A DNA stretch of 64,000 nucleotides from JAPEKQ01 sp964516845. GTDB lineage: Bacteria > Joyebacterota > Joyebacteria > Joyebacterales > Joyebacteraceae. How positions within the stretch are numbered: the first letter of the stretch is position 1; every line of letters starts with the position of its first letter. The stretch is from contig CAZEXP010000009.1 in assembly GCA_964516845.1 (NCBI GenBank), positions 1 through 64,000 of the forward strand, read 5' to 3'. The position numbers and the translations under genes are program-made. Of this stretch, positions 24,194 through 33,831 are shown one piece after another. The notes beneath the pieces were generated by a model that was given only the letters and a program-made list of their open reading frames with translations, searched no databases and was not told the origin of the DNA.

Positions 24194-25456
24194 CTAGTCC
24201 ATCTGCCTGCGCAGGAACGTGGGAATCTCAAGGTCCTTCTTCGTGCCGCGACGGTTGCCGCCCTTGGCGAACATCGCCGGCCGCTGCGCCGGCTCCTGCC
24301 GGCCCGGGGCCGCGGGCTCGGGTGTCTGCGGATTCCGCCGCGGGCTGGGCCGAGGCGTGACCACTGCCGTGTTCCGCCCGGGCGCGTCGGACGCGGCGGG
24401 TCGTGCGGCCGCCGCAACCGGTGTCGCGTGCAGGACGGGACGCGCTGCCGACCTCGGGACCATGCGCTCTCTCCTGAGATCCGACGTGTCCTTCGGCTTC
24501 GTCCCGATCCCGGTGGCGATCACCGTGATCCTGATCTTGTCCTTCATGCTCTCGTCGATGACAGCGCCGAAGATCATGTTCGACTCGGCGCCAATGGCCT
24601 CGTTGACGACCATGGCGGCTTCGCTGATCTCGTGAAGCGACAGGTCGCTGCCGCCGGTGACGTTGACAAGCACGCCCCTGGCTCCTCGGATCGTCGCGTC
24701 CTCGAGCAGCGGACTCGAGATCGACTGCTGCGCCGCCTCGACCGCCCGGTTCTTCCCGCTCGAAACGCCGGTACCCATCACGGCGTCACCCATCTCCGTC
24801 ATCACGGACTTGACGTCTGCGAAGTCGAGGTTCACGAGCCCGGGGACCATGATGAGGTCCGCCACGCCCTTCGTTGCGCGGAGGAGTACGTCGTCGGCGA
24901 TGCGGAAGGCCTCGCGCACGGGCGTGTTCTTGCTCGCGACGGCGAGGAGACGCTGATTCGGAATGACAATAGCCGTATCCGCGGCCCGCTTCAACAGCTC
25001 AAGTCCCTCGATCGCCTGCTTCATCCTGAACTGCCCCTCAAACATGAACGGTTTCGTCGCCACACCGACGACGAGCGCGCCCATCTTCTTGGCCATCTCG
25101 GCAACCGCGGGCGCGGCGCCCGTGCCGGTCCCGCCCCCCATGCCGCACGCGACGAACACCATGTCGGCACCCTTGAGGATGTTGGCGATGTCCTCGCCAT
25201 TCTCATCCAGTGCCTTCCGGCCGATCTCGGGATTCCCGCCCGAGCCGAGTCCGTGCGTCAGCTGCCTGCCGATCTGGATGCGTGCCGCCGCCAGCGAACA
25301 GTCGAGCGCCTGCGCGTCGGTATTGATGGCCACGAAATCCACACCGGAGAACCCGGACTCGATCATCCGGTTGACGGCGTTCCCACCAGCTCCACCCACA
25401 CCCACGACCTTGATCTTCGCGTTCATCTGCGGTTCGAAATCGAACTCCAGTTTCAT
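24194..25456 (-). CDS. ftsZ: Cell division GTPase FtsZ
   Basis: FtsZ polymerises into the Z ring. From ATG 25456 it has 420 residues. The GTPase domain shows GVGGAGGNAVNRM, the tubulin signature GGGTGTG (107-113) and NLDFADVK. A variable proline/arginine-rich linker (about 322-402) follows, and the protein ends in the conserved C-terminal peptide DLEIPTFLRRQMD, which binds FtsA. GGAGGAGAG just before 25456 supports this start. The frame is open to another ATG at 25546 with a weaker AGAGG, which would add 30 residues with a strikingly basic run (KKRKKRKKARR). It lies downstream of ftsA and 20 bp upstream of the TPR gene. Confidence 0.97.
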   Translation of the reverse strand: MKLEFDFEPQMNAKIKVVGVGGAGGNAVNRMIESGFSGVDFVAINTDAQALDCSLAAARIQIGRQLTHGLGSGGNPEIGRKALDENGEDIANILKGADMVFVACGMGGGTGTGAAPAVAEMAKKMGALVVGVATKPFMFEGQFRMKQAIEGLELLKRAADTAIVIPNQRLLAVASKNTPVREAFRIADDVLLRATKGVADLIMVPGLVNLDFADVKSVMTEMGDAVMGTGVSSGKNRAVEAAQQSISSPLLEDATIRGARGVLVNVTGGSDLSLHEISEAAMVVNEAIGAESNMIFGAVIDESMKDKIRITVIATGIGTKPKDTSDLRRERMVPRSAARPVLHATPVAAAARPAASDAPGRNTAVVTPRPSPRRNPQTPEPAAPGRQEPAQRPAMFAKGGNRRGTKKDLEIPTFLRRQMD

Positions 25457-25564
25457 CGTCTCTCCTCCGGCCCCGCGGCCGTTCATTCCGGGAGCCATCT
25501 GCGTCCTGCGAGCCTTCTTCCTCTTCTTCCTCTTCTTCGTTGTCATGGTGCCTCTCTCCGACTC

Positions 25565-26788
25565 CTACAGCAGATTGTCGACCCACTGCCTGACTCGACT
25601 GACCGTCTCGTTCAATCGGCCGTCTCTCCTCCTCCGTCTGCGCCTGGGAGCGTGCGACGCTGCGATGATGACGCCAACAGCCGTCGCGTGCGACGGGTCT
25701 GCGATGGCGTCGAACAGCCCCGACACCCGGTCCGGCAGGCCGACGCGCGCGGGAACGCCGAAGACGTCCTCCGCGACGGCGGCGATCCCTTCGAGCTTCG
25801 CCCCTCCCCCCGTGATGATCACGCCCGCCGGGGTCCGTCCCCAGAACTCCGTGCTTCTGGCCTCGTCGCGCAGCATCTCGAAGATCTCGTGTACGCGGGG
25901 CTCAATGATGGCGGCGAGAACCTGCGTCGAACTCTGACGCGGCTCCTGTCCTCCCATGCTCGGAATCTCGACCGTGCTGTCGGCGATCCCTGATGCGGTG
26001 GCGCAGCCGGCTTCCCGCTTGAGCTGCTCCGCCTTCGAGACCGGAATGCGAAGCCCGACGGCGATGTCGTTCGTCACGCACGCGCCGCCCCACCCGACGA
26101 CCGCCACGTGGCGGACCGCTCGTCCGCGGTGCACGACGATGCCCGTGCTCCCGGCGCCCATGTTGATCGACAGCGAACCGAGCTCCATCTCGTCCTCGGA
26201 GAGCGATGACAGCGCCGCCACGATCGGTTTGACAAAGACGCCGCTCTCGCGAACGCCCGCCTTCCGTACCGCACGCCTCGCTGAATCCACGGCCTGCTCC
26301 TCAGCCGTCACGATGTGAACCTGTGAACCGAGCCGCACGCCGGCCATACCGATGGGGTCGCGAATCCCGCGCTGCCCGTCCACGAAGAACTCCTGCGGGA
26401 GCGCGTCCAGCACGATCCGACCGACCGGAAGCGCCAGAGTGCGCGCCGCCTCGACCACGGTTGCGATCTCCGCGCGGGTGATCTCTCCTCCGCTTCTTGA
26501 GACCGCGATGACGCCACGGCTGTCGATGCCGCGGATGTGCTCGCCGTTGATGGCGATCGCCGCGGTGCCGATCTCGACCTCGGCACTCGCCTCCGCTTCG
26601 ACGACGGCTTCGCGGATCGCGTCCGCCGCCTTCTCCATGTTCACGATGACGCCGGCCTCAATGCCGGCCGAAGCGGACTCTCCAATGCCGAGGATCTCGG
26701 GGAGCTCCCGGTCCTTCACGTCCGCAACGACCACCTTGATTCTGCTCGATCCGAGATCGAGACCGACAAGGATCTCGCTCTTCTTCAC
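25565..26788 (-). CDS. ftsA: Cell division protein FtsA
   Basis: The actin-like membrane tether of FtsZ, 407 residues from a GTG at 26788 that overlaps the ftsQ stop by 4 bp (GTGA). The ATPase phosphate-1 motif GLDLGSSRIKVVVAD, the SHS2/1C domain (EVEIGTAAIAINGEHI), phosphate-2 (SINMGAGSTGIVVH) and the adenosine motif IITGGGAKLEG are in order. The C-terminal amphipathic membrane-targeting helix reads NETVSRVRQWVDNLL. The open frame continues 44 codons upstream but lies inside ftsQ. It is co-transcribed and translationally coupled with ftsQ. Confidence 0.96.
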   Translation of the reverse strand: MKKSEILVGLDLGSSRIKVVVADVKDRELPEILGIGESASAGIEAGVIVNMEKAADAIREAVVEAEASAEVEIGTAAIAINGEHIRGIDSRGVIAVSRSGGEITRAEIATVVEAARTLALPVGRIVLDALPQEFFVDGQRGIRDPIGMAGVRLGSQVHIVTAEEQAVDSARRAVRKAGVRESGVFVKPIVAALSSLSEDEMELGSLSINMGAGSTGIVVHRGRAVRHVAVVGWGGACVTNDIAVGLRIPVSKAEQLKREAGCATASGIADSTVEIPSMGGQEPRQSSTQVLAAIIEPRVHEIFEMLRDEARSTEFWGRTPAGVIITGGGAKLEGIAAVAEDVFGVPARVGLPDRVSGLFDAIADPSHATAVGVIIAASHAPRRRRRRRDGRLNETVSRVRQWVDNLL

Positions 26789-27597
26789 GCGGATCCCCTT
26801 TCCTGGCTGCGTATCCTCATGGCGGCTTGGGCCAGTTGCACGACGACCTGGCCATCGAACCTCAGATCGATCGACCTCGCTGCGATCCCTCTCGCTCGAA
26901 GGTCGGAGAGCACTTTCCACGAATTCGACAGATCGTTTGCGTTTAGAGCGCCGAGGCCAAACCTGATCTCTGCCCCGTCGGCTACCGTATAGATGACCAG
27001 ACCCGACCCCGGCGCAAACCTGATTTCCGATATCTCCATCCAGAGCGAAGGTGAGATCTCCTTCGCCTGATTGAGCACATCCAGCGCTTCCTTCAGAAGC
27101 TCCGACTCGAACCGTTCGCCCGCCGCCGGTGGCGCGGGCACTCCCGTGATGAGCGGCACGTCCACGAAGGCGCTTCGGTCAGCCGCCGGCAGCACCAGCG
27201 CCTGATCGGAGACCTCCACGAAGCCGTCCGGTCCACCCGGAACGATCGCCGCCGGAAGCGTCTCCTCGAGAATGATCTCGATACGGTCCGGCAGACTGCG
27301 AGACACACGCGCCCGTGCAACGCGCGGCGACGCCGCGAGCGCCCGCTCGACTTCCGAGGGCTCGACATCGAGCAACTGCTCCCCGATGCCGACGCCGGCG
27401 AGCTCCACGACCTCGTCCGCTGTGAGGACTTCGTTTCCACAGACGTCGACGCGCGCCACCGCGAAGCGTCCCGGCTCCGAACTCCAGGTCGGAGCCAGCG
27501 CGACGGCCGCGCCGATCCCGCCCACGAGTACTGCGGCGGACACGATGATTGTGATCCGTCCCGCTCTTCCCAACCGCCCTGGTCTCTTTCGCGTCAC
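26785..27597 (-). CDS. ftsQ: Cell division protein FtsQ (POTRA domain)
   Basis: The 270-residue bitopic protein has a basic cytoplasmic N-terminus, one membrane helix (about 15-36), a POTRA domain (about 44-112; FAVARVDVCGNEVLTADEVVEL region) and the beta/FtsQ domain with RVSRSLPDRIEIILEE. It bridges early and late divisome proteins. The GTG at 27597 follows GGGAGG. It lies 16 bp after murB and overlaps ftsA. A ddl gene, often found between murB and ftsQ, is absent. Confidence 0.9.
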   Translation of the reverse strand: MTRKRPGRLGRAGRITIIVSAAVLVGGIGAAVALAPTWSSEPGRFAVARVDVCGNEVLTADEVVELAGVGIGEQLLDVEPSEVERALAASPRVARARVSRSLPDRIEIILEETLPAAIVPGGPDGFVEVSDQALVLPAADRSAFVDVPLITGVPAPPAAGERFESELLKEALDVLNQAKEISPSLWMEISEIRFAPGSGLVIYTVADGAEIRFGLGALNANDLSNSWKVLSDLRARGIAARSIDLRFDGQVVVQLAQAAMRIRSQERGSA

Positions 27598-27613
27598 GCC
27601 TGCCGCCTCCCTG

Positions 27614-28549
27614 CTACGTCAGCATCCGTCGCGTGCTCCCGCGCCGGCCGACGATCTCGACCTCGAGAACGAGCTCTCGTCCGGTTCGCTCGCGGACCGT
27701 CGTGATGATCAACTCTATGAGTTCCTCAACATCTTCGGGAGCCGCACCCCGATCGTTGAGGATGAAGTTCGTATGCTGGTCGCTGACAACGGCACCCCCG
27801 ATGCGCGCGCCGCGAAGGCCCGCCTGGTCGACGAGCTGCCAGGCGCGAACGTCGGCGGGATTCCGGAAGACGCATCCGGCGCTCCGCATCCCGACCGGCT
27901 GCCCCTTCCACTTGAGTTCCAGGATGTCCTCGAGCCGCCGCGACACCTCGGAGGCGTCCCCGCGCTCGAGCACGAAGCTCGCCTCCTCGACCGTGGCGCC
28001 CTCGGGCACACTCGTCGTCCGGTATCCAGGATCGAGGTCCTCGCGCGCGAGCGCCTCGCTTCCAAGACCCGGCCTGAAGACAGACACCGTCTCCAGGCAG
28101 TCTCCGATGAAGGTACCGTAGCTGCCCGCGTTCATGAAGACGGCCCCTCCAGTGCTCCCGGGAATGCCTGCCAGCGGCTCGAGACCCGCCCAGCCCGCCT
28201 CGGCGCAGAAGGACAGGAAGCTCTTCAGCGGCACGCCGCTTCCGACGACGATCCGGCCGTCGCGCTCCTGCAGGGTCGAGAAAGCCGACTCCGTCGAGAG
28301 AACAGCGCCTTCGATGCCGCCGCTTCTGACGAGCAGGTTCGTCCCGCGACCGATGACTTTGACCGGCACGCGGGCGCCCGTCAGCAACTCGGCGGCTGCC
28401 CGGAACGACGCGGCGTCCGGGGCCTCAACGTAGAGGTCCGCGGGCCCGCCGAGGCCAAACGACGTGTGCCTTGCCATCGGCTCGTCCCGCAGCACGGCGC
28501 CCGGCGCCAACCGTACGAGTTCATCGTATGTTCTCGACTCCAGCTGCAT
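27614..28549 (-). CDS. murB: UDP-N-acetylenolpyruvoylglucosamine reductase MurB
   Basis: An FAD enzyme that reduces UDP-GlcNAc-enolpyruvate to UDP-MurNAc with NADPH; 311 residues. The FAD-binding segments KVIGRGTNLLV and PGSTGGAVFMNAGSYG are clear, and GYRTTS matches the type II pattern. The proton-donor loop reads SAGCVFRNP, so cysteine replaces the serine of E. coli MurB, as in a number of type II enzymes. The ATG at 28549 overlaps the A of the murC TGA; a GTG one codon earlier (28552) is also possible. It lies between murC and ftsQ in the dcw operon. Confidence 0.96.
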   Translation of the reverse strand: MQLESRTYDELVRLAPGAVLRDEPMARHTSFGLGGPADLYVEAPDAASFRAAAELLTGARVPVKVIGRGTNLLVRSGGIEGAVLSTESAFSTLQERDGRIVVGSGVPLKSFLSFCAEAGWAGLEPLAGIPGSTGGAVFMNAGSYGTFIGDCLETVSVFRPGLGSEALAREDLDPGYRTTSVPEGATVEEASFVLERGDASEVSRRLEDILELKWKGQPVGMRSAGCVFRNPADVRAWQLVDQAGLRGARIGGAVVSDQHTNFILNDRGAAPEDVEELIELIITTVRERTGRELVLEVEIVGRRGSTRRMLT

Positions 28550-29940
28550 CACTTCGTGCCACGCTCCTTGAGTCTCTCGAGCACCTGCTCGCCGAGTCTG
28601 TAGATGTCGCCTGCTCCGAGCGTGACGACGACGTCGCCCGGCTCCACCATGCTCAGCACGTGTTCGAGAAGCTCCTCACGGTCCTCAATGTACTGGGCGT
28701 TCCGGTGTCCGAACCGGCACGCCGCGTCAGCGATGAGCGCACCACTGACTCCCTCGATCGGTTCTTCACTCGCGGCGTAGATACCCGTTACGACGAGCAC
28801 TTCCGCGTCAAAGAAGGCGTGGCCGAACTGGTCCGACAGCTTCTGCGTTCTGGTGTATCGGTGGGGCTGGAAGAGAACGACGAGACGTCGGTCCCATCGT
28901 GATGATGCCGCCGCGAGCGTTTTGGCGACTTCCGCCGGATGGTGCCCATAGTCATCCAGTACAAGCACATCGTTGACCTCCCCTTTGACCTCGAACCGTC
29001 TCGAGATTCCCTCGAACCGCCGCAGGCCCTCCGCAATGTCCTCGAACGCCACGCCGAGTTCGAGACCCACCGCAACCGCCGACAGCGAGTTGTACACGTT
29101 GTGAAGACCCGGCATCCGGATCTCCATCCTGCCGAGATTCTGTCCGCGGTGCGTGACGGTCACGCCGGTCAGTTCACCTGCCGGCTCGACATCATGCCCC
29201 TGGACGTCGGCCTGGGTCGTCAGGCCGTAGGTCACGACCCTTCTGTGAATGTCCGGGATGATCGACTGGATGTTGTGCTCGTCGAGACAGAGCACCGAGC
29301 ACCCGAAGAACGGCACGCTGTTGGCGAACTGCGTGAACGCCTTCTTGATCTCGTCGAGCCCCGAGTAGTAGTCAAGATGCTCTTCGTCGACGGTCGTGAT
29401 AACGGCGATGGTCGGCGAAAGCCTCAGGAACGATCCGTCGCTCTCGTCGGCCTCGGCAACGATGTACTCGCTCGTCCCGAGCCGCGCGCCCGTCCCCATG
29501 GTCTTGACGGTTCCGCCGACGACGACCGTCGGATCCAGCCCGCCGGTCGAGAGCACCGACGCGATGAGCGACGTCGCGGTCGTCTTTCCGTGCGTCCCCC
29601 CCACCGCGACCGAGTACTTCATCCGCATGAGCTCGGCGAGCATCTCGACGCGCGGGATGACCGGAATGAGGTTCTTCCGCGCGGCCGTCACCTCGGGGTT
29701 GCCCGCGGGAATAGCGGTCGACGTCACGACCACCTCCGCGCCCTCGATGTTCGCGGCATCGTGGCCCCGGTAGATGCGGCCGCCGAAACGCTCGAGGCGC
29801 TCGGTGATGTCGTTGTTCCTCAGGTCGGACCCGGAGACATCGAAGCCCAGGTTGAGCAGGATCTCCGCGATCCCGCCCATCCCGACCCCGCCGATACCGA
29901 CGAGATGCACATGCTTCACTCTGCCGAACATCGTGACCAT
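28549..29940 (-). CDS. murC: UDP-N-acetylmuramate-L-alanine ligase MurC
   Basis: The 463-residue Mur ligase adds L-alanine to UDP-MurNAc. It shows the N-terminal Rossmann motif GIGGVGMGGIAEIL, the ATP loop GGTHGKTTATSL, the central EADESDGSF and the C-terminal DDYGHHPAEV motif characteristic of MurC. AGGGAA lies upstream of the ATG. It follows murG after 50 bp and is coupled to murB by a one- to four-base overlap. Confidence 0.97.
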   Translation of the reverse strand: MVTMFGRVKHVHLVGIGGVGMGGIAEILLNLGFDVSGSDLRNNDITERLERFGGRIYRGHDAANIEGAEVVVTSTAIPAGNPEVTAARKNLIPVIPRVEMLAELMRMKYSVAVGGTHGKTTATSLIASVLSTGGLDPTVVVGGTVKTMGTGARLGTSEYIVAEADESDGSFLRLSPTIAVITTVDEEHLDYYSGLDEIKKAFTQFANSVPFFGCSVLCLDEHNIQSIIPDIHRRVVTYGLTTQADVQGHDVEPAGELTGVTVTHRGQNLGRMEIRMPGLHNVYNSLSAVAVGLELGVAFEDIAEGLRRFEGISRRFEVKGEVNDVLVLDDYGHHPAEVAKTLAAASSRWDRRLVVLFQPHRYTRTQKLSDQFGHAFFDAEVLVVTGIYAASEEPIEGVSGALIADAACRFGHRNAQYIEDREELLEHVLSMVEPGDVVVTLGAGDIYRLGEQVLERLKERGTK

Positions 29941-29990
29941 TGCTTCCCTGCTTCCCTGTTCAGATCTGCGTTCGTTCCGGACTCCGCCGT

Positions 29991-31145
29991 CTACGCGGCG
30001 CCCCGACCCCTGGCCAGCGCCAGGACGCTTTCGGCGACCCGACGTGCAGCGTCGGGCCGTGCCAGCGTCCTGGCCGCATGTGCCATGCGTTCCAGCCGGG
30101 TGCGATCGCGCAGGAGCTCCTGTATGCGTCGGGCGAGGCTATCGCCCGCTAGCTCCCCATCGGGAATCACAACAGCCGCCCCCGCGGCCTCGACCGCCCG
30201 GGCGTTCTTCATCTGGTGCCCCTCCGTGGCGTAGGGATACGGCACCAGGATCGCCGGCCGCGCCACCGCGGCCGTCTCGGCGAGCGTCGTCGCGCCGGCC
30301 CTCGAGATCACGAGGTCGCAGGCCGTGTACGCGTCCGCCACGTTGTCGAAGTAGCTCTCCACGACGGCCTTCGCGCCCGCCGCGCGACAGCTCTCGCGGA
30401 CGATCGAAAGCTCGTCGCGACCGGTCTGGATGATCATCTCGATGCCGCCTGCCGCGAGTTCCGCGGCCGCGTCGGCGATCGCGAGACTCATGCTTCTGGC
30501 CCCTCCGCTCCCGCCGAGAAGGAAGATTACCGGCGCGTCGTTCGAAAGCCCGAAGACGTCCCGCGCCTTCGAGCGCGCTGCTCCCGCCCTGTCCGACTGC
30601 GAGCCGGCGGCCTGCGAGCCATCACGCGCGGCATCGCCGAGCGCGGCGCGTATTGGGTTGCCAGACAGCTCGATACGCTTCGCGTGGGGCAGATGCGTGC
30701 GGGTCTCGTCAAACGTCGTGTGCACTACGTCGGCCCAGCGTGAGAGCACGCGGGTGGCAAGTCCCGGGTACGAGTTCTGCTCCTGGAGCGCGACCGGGAC
30801 CCCGAGCGACGCCGCCGCGATAACGGGCGGAAGGCTCGCAAAGCCTCCGGTCCCGAGAGCGGCGTCCGGGCGACGGCGCGCGAGCTTCGCCACGCCGACG
30901 GCGAACCCCGCGCCGACAATGAACGGCACAGCGACGTTGACGAGCCTCCCCCCGCGGATGAACCCGCGCGAGGGAACGGTCTCGAACGTTCTGCCTGTCT
31001 CGGTCACGACGCGCTCCTCGATCGAACCTCTGCGTCCCATGAAGACGGTCTCGATGCCGGGCTCGAGCTGCTCGAGCGCCTCGGCGACAGCGATCCCCGG
31101 GTAGATGTGTCCACCTGTTCCCCCACCGGCGATCATGATCCTCAC
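29991..31145 (-). CDS. murG: UDP-GlcNAc transferase MurG (lipid II synthase)
   Basis: This 384-residue GT-B glycosyltransferase adds GlcNAc to lipid I on the inner membrane face. The N-terminal GGGTGGHIYPGIAVAE loop, the LQEQNSYPG motif and the C-terminal donor site (FLLGGSGGARS, SRAGATTLAE, PYPYATEGHQ) are intact. The GTG start at 31145 overlaps the ftsW stop (GTGA). Confidence 0.97.
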   Translation of the reverse strand: MRIMIAGGGTGGHIYPGIAVAEALEQLEPGIETVFMGRRGSIEERVVTETGRTFETVPSRGFIRGGRLVNVAVPFIVGAGFAVGVAKLARRRPDAALGTGGFASLPPVIAAASLGVPVALQEQNSYPGLATRVLSRWADVVHTTFDETRTHLPHAKRIELSGNPIRAALGDAARDGSQAAGSQSDRAGAARSKARDVFGLSNDAPVIFLLGGSGGARSMSLAIADAAAELAAGGIEMIIQTGRDELSIVRESCRAAGAKAVVESYFDNVADAYTACDLVISRAGATTLAETAAVARPAILVPYPYATEGHQMKNARAVEAAGAAVVIPDGELAGDSLARRIQELLRDRTRLERMAHAARTLARPDAARRVAESVLALARGRGAA

Positions 31146-32293
31146 GAACCCGTCCTTCGTCTGTTCTCACGGCCGGCGGCGACCGCCGGCCCCTCCAGCA
31201 CCGTCTGCTTCGACATGTTGAGCAGAATGCCGACCGCCGCCATGTTCGCCACGAGCGCCATCCCGCCGTAGCTCAGAAACGGCAGCGGCAGCCCCGTGGT
31301 CGGTATCGTGCCGGTCACAACTCCGATGTTGATGGCCGCGTACAGGGCGACCATGATCGTCAGTCCCGACCCCAGCAGCATTCCGTAGAGGTCGTGCTGT
31401 CTGCGGGCGATGCGGAGTCCCCGAAGCGTCAGCATCACGAAGAGCCCGATGACGAAGAGCGCGCCGAGGATACCGAGTTCCTCCGCCCAGATGGAGAAAG
31501 CGAAGTCCGTGTGCGAATCCGGGATGAACGCGCGCTGGAGACTTCCGCCGATGCCGCGTCCCGTGATGCCGCCCGACCCGAATGCGATGAGCGACTGGTA
31601 GACCTGATACGCCATCTCCCGCGTGTTGACCCCGTCCATGGAGAGATCGAACATCGACCGCCAGACGCCGACGCGCCCGCTGATGCGTCCGACGTGCGTT
31701 GCGGCGAAGATGCCCAGCGGCACGACGGCCAGCCCAAGCGCGCCGATGTGGTGGAGCCGCGCCCCTCCGAGGAAGAGCATCGTGAACGACAGCAGCGAAA
31801 TGCCGAGCGCGCTCCCGAAGTCCTTCTGGAGCACCATGATCCCGACGACGATGCCGACGAACACGAGTCTGGGCAGCAACCCCTTCGCGAAATCGGCGAG
31901 CTCCTCCTGCCGCCGCGAAAGCACGTCGGCGAGATAGACGACGAGGACGAGCTTGGCGATCTCATTGGGTTGGACGCCCATCAACGTCGATGTCGAGCCG
32001 CGCGTGTACTCCGGACGAATCACCGTGATCAGAAGCAGGAATATGGAGAACAGCATCGCCTTCTTCGCGTGCTTCCTGTAGAAGCGGTGGTCCACCGAGT
32101 AGAAGAACCACATGGCAAGAGCGCCCGCGGCGAGTCTGAGGACATACATCTGGAAGAGCGCGCTCGCGCTCCCCATGCGGTTGTGCGCGAAGTAGACGCT
32201 CGACGTGTAGACGGTGATGGTGCCCACGGCCAGCAGAAGGAGCGCCGTCCACAGCAGCCATCGGTCACACCGTATGGTCCCCTGAAGCATCAT
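31142..32293 (-). CDS. ftsW: Peptidoglycan polymerase FtsW (SEDS family)
   Basis: A 383-residue polytopic membrane protein with about ten hydrophobic helices. SEDS landmarks are QPNEIAKLVLVVYLADVL, LQKDFGSALG with the catalytic Asp region, FIPDSHTDFAFSIWAEELG and PTTGLPLPFLSYGG. As the septal glycosyltransferase it works with FtsI, encoded upstream in the same operon. ATG 32293 overlaps the murD stop, with GGAGA upstream; a longer frame inside murD is not used. Confidence 0.96.
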   Translation of the reverse strand: MMLQGTIRCDRWLLWTALLLLAVGTITVYTSSVYFAHNRMGSASALFQMYVLRLAAGALAMWFFYSVDHRFYRKHAKKAMLFSIFLLLITVIRPEYTRGSTSTLMGVQPNEIAKLVLVVYLADVLSRRQEELADFAKGLLPRLVFVGIVVGIMVLQKDFGSALGISLLSFTMLFLGGARLHHIGALGLAVVPLGIFAATHVGRISGRVGVWRSMFDLSMDGVNTREMAYQVYQSLIAFGSGGITGRGIGGSLQRAFIPDSHTDFAFSIWAEELGILGALFVIGLFVMLTLRGLRIARRQHDLYGMLLGSGLTIMVALYAAINIGVVTGTIPTTGLPLPFLSYGGMALVANMAAVGILLNMSKQTVLEGPAVAAGRENRRRTGS

Positions 32294-33663
32294 CGCATGT
32301 CTCCGAGCGCGTTCACCGCGCGCTTGAACTGCCTGCCCCGGTCCTCGAAGTCGTCGAACATGTCGAAGCTCGCACATGCGGGCGAGAGCAGAACGACGTC
32401 ACCGCACTCCGCCAGTTCCTGCGCTCTCCGGACGGCCTCGTCCAGACTCCCCACGCGCTCTGTCCCGACGGCCCCGTGGAGGGCTCTCTCGAACTTCTCC
32501 GTCGCCTGCCCGATCAGAACGGCCTTCCGGACGTGACGCGCCGCGAGCTCTCTCAGCGCCGTGAAGTCGGCGCCCTTCTCCTTGCCGCCCGCTATCCAGA
32601 CGATCGGCGAGCCGAAGCTCTGGAGCGCGAAACGAACCGAGTCCACGTTCGTCGCCTTCGAATCGTTGACATACGTTACACCGGCGAGTTCGCGGACGAA
32701 CTCGAGACGGTGTTCGAGCGACCGGAAGTTCCTGAGCACATCGGCGGCCGCCTCGGGCTCGACGCCCACGGCCGCGGCCGTGGCGAACGACACCATCGAG
32801 TTGACCAGGTTGTGCGGCCCAGGCAGCCCCAGTTCCTCCACGCCGACGACCTCCACCTCCCGGTCTCCGATCCTCGAAATCACGGTGCCGCCGCGCACGA
32901 ACACGCCGAACGGAAGCTCCCCGTTCACGCTGACCGGCACGACCGTGCCGCCCACCGAGTCGGCCCGCGCGGCCACCTCGGGGTCGTCCATGTACAGCAC
33001 GGCGGAATCGTCCGGCGTCTGATTGGCGAAGAGCCTCATCTTCGAATCCGCGTAGTCGTCGAAGTCGTCGTACCGGTCCAGATGGTCCTCGGTGATATTG
33101 AGAAGCGCGCCGACGGTCGGCCGGAAGCGGTCGGTCGTATCAAGCTGGAAACTCGATACCTCGGCGACGATGATGCCGTCCGCGGGCATGCGCGCCGCCT
33201 CGAGCGAGACCGCGTTGCCAATGTTGCCACCCACGAGAACCGGCCGACCGGTCGTCCTCACGAGCTCTCCGGTGAGAGCCGTGGTCGTCGTCTTCCCGTT
33301 CGTCCCCGTGATGGCTACCCACGTCGCTTCCGACATCTGATACCCCAGTTCAAGTTCGCCGATGATCTCGATCCCGCGTTCCGCCGCCGCCTTGAGCAGC
33401 GGAACTCCCGACGGCACTCCCGGACTGACGACGATGAGGTCGGCGGCGTCCAGGAGCTCCAGCGGCTGCTCACCGAGAGAAAGCTCTGCCCCACGTGCGA
33501 GCCAGGAGGCTGCGTCCAGGCCGAGACTCTCCGCGCTCCGAAGATCCGTAGCGACCACGCGACTCCCCTCCTCCAGCAAGAGGTCCACTGCCGCGCGCCC
33601 GCTTCGAGCCAGCCCGACCACCAACACTCTCGAACCCGCCAAGTCTCGCCGTGCCCGTGTCAT
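32290..33663 (-). CDS. murD: UDP-N-acetylmuramoylalanine-D-glutamate ligase MurD
   Basis: The 457-residue Mur ligase adds D-glutamate. It has the N-terminal VVGLARSGRAAV motif, the ATP loop ITGTNGKTTTTAL, the EVSSFQLD segment typical of MurD, NITEDHLDRY and the C-terminal VNDSKATN. AGGAGG lies upstream of the ATG. It is separated from mraY by 168 bp, the largest gap within the operon, and overlaps ftsW by 4 bp. Confidence 0.97.
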   Translation of the reverse strand: MTRARRDLAGSRVLVVGLARSGRAAVDLLLEEGSRVVATDLRSAESLGLDAASWLARGAELSLGEQPLELLDAADLIVVSPGVPSGVPLLKAAAERGIEIIGELELGYQMSEATWVAITGTNGKTTTTALTGELVRTTGRPVLVGGNIGNAVSLEAARMPADGIIVAEVSSFQLDTTDRFRPTVGALLNITEDHLDRYDDFDDYADSKMRLFANQTPDDSAVLYMDDPEVAARADSVGGTVVPVSVNGELPFGVFVRGGTVISRIGDREVEVVGVEELGLPGPHNLVNSMVSFATAAAVGVEPEAAADVLRNFRSLEHRLEFVRELAGVTYVNDSKATNVDSVRFALQSFGSPIVWIAGGKEKGADFTALRELAARHVRKAVLIGQATEKFERALHGAVGTERVGSLDEAVRRAQELAECGDVVLLSPACASFDMFDDFEDRGRQFKRAVNALGDMR

Positions 33664-33831
33664 CGAGAAGTACCGACCTCCTGTCGCTGCGCTTTCGTTC
33701 GCCCCACCAGCCAGTCTTCATGAGATCACTTCTCTCTCTGAAGAACCTGTTCCGTCCCCGGCTCGCAGCCCCGGTGCCGTGCAACGCCCGTGTCGCGCCT
33801 CGGCGCCGCATGCGACGCCCACGGGCACACG
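33664..33831 (-). other. Intergenic spacer between mraY and murD
   Basis: A 168-bp stretch inside an otherwise tightly packed operon. I see no promoter, no convincing hairpin terminator and no conserved ORF. A short out-of-frame ORF preceded by AGAGAGAAG begins here and runs over the murD start, but its protein is not recognisable. Confidence 0.5.

Noticed and set aside
30000..31000. CRISPR arrays, insertion sequences, prophage or defence genes anywhere in the window (representative position given)
   Set aside because: I looked for regularly spaced repeats, transposases, integrases and nuclease or toxin pairs throughout and saw none; the window is a core-genome region with accessory surface genes.
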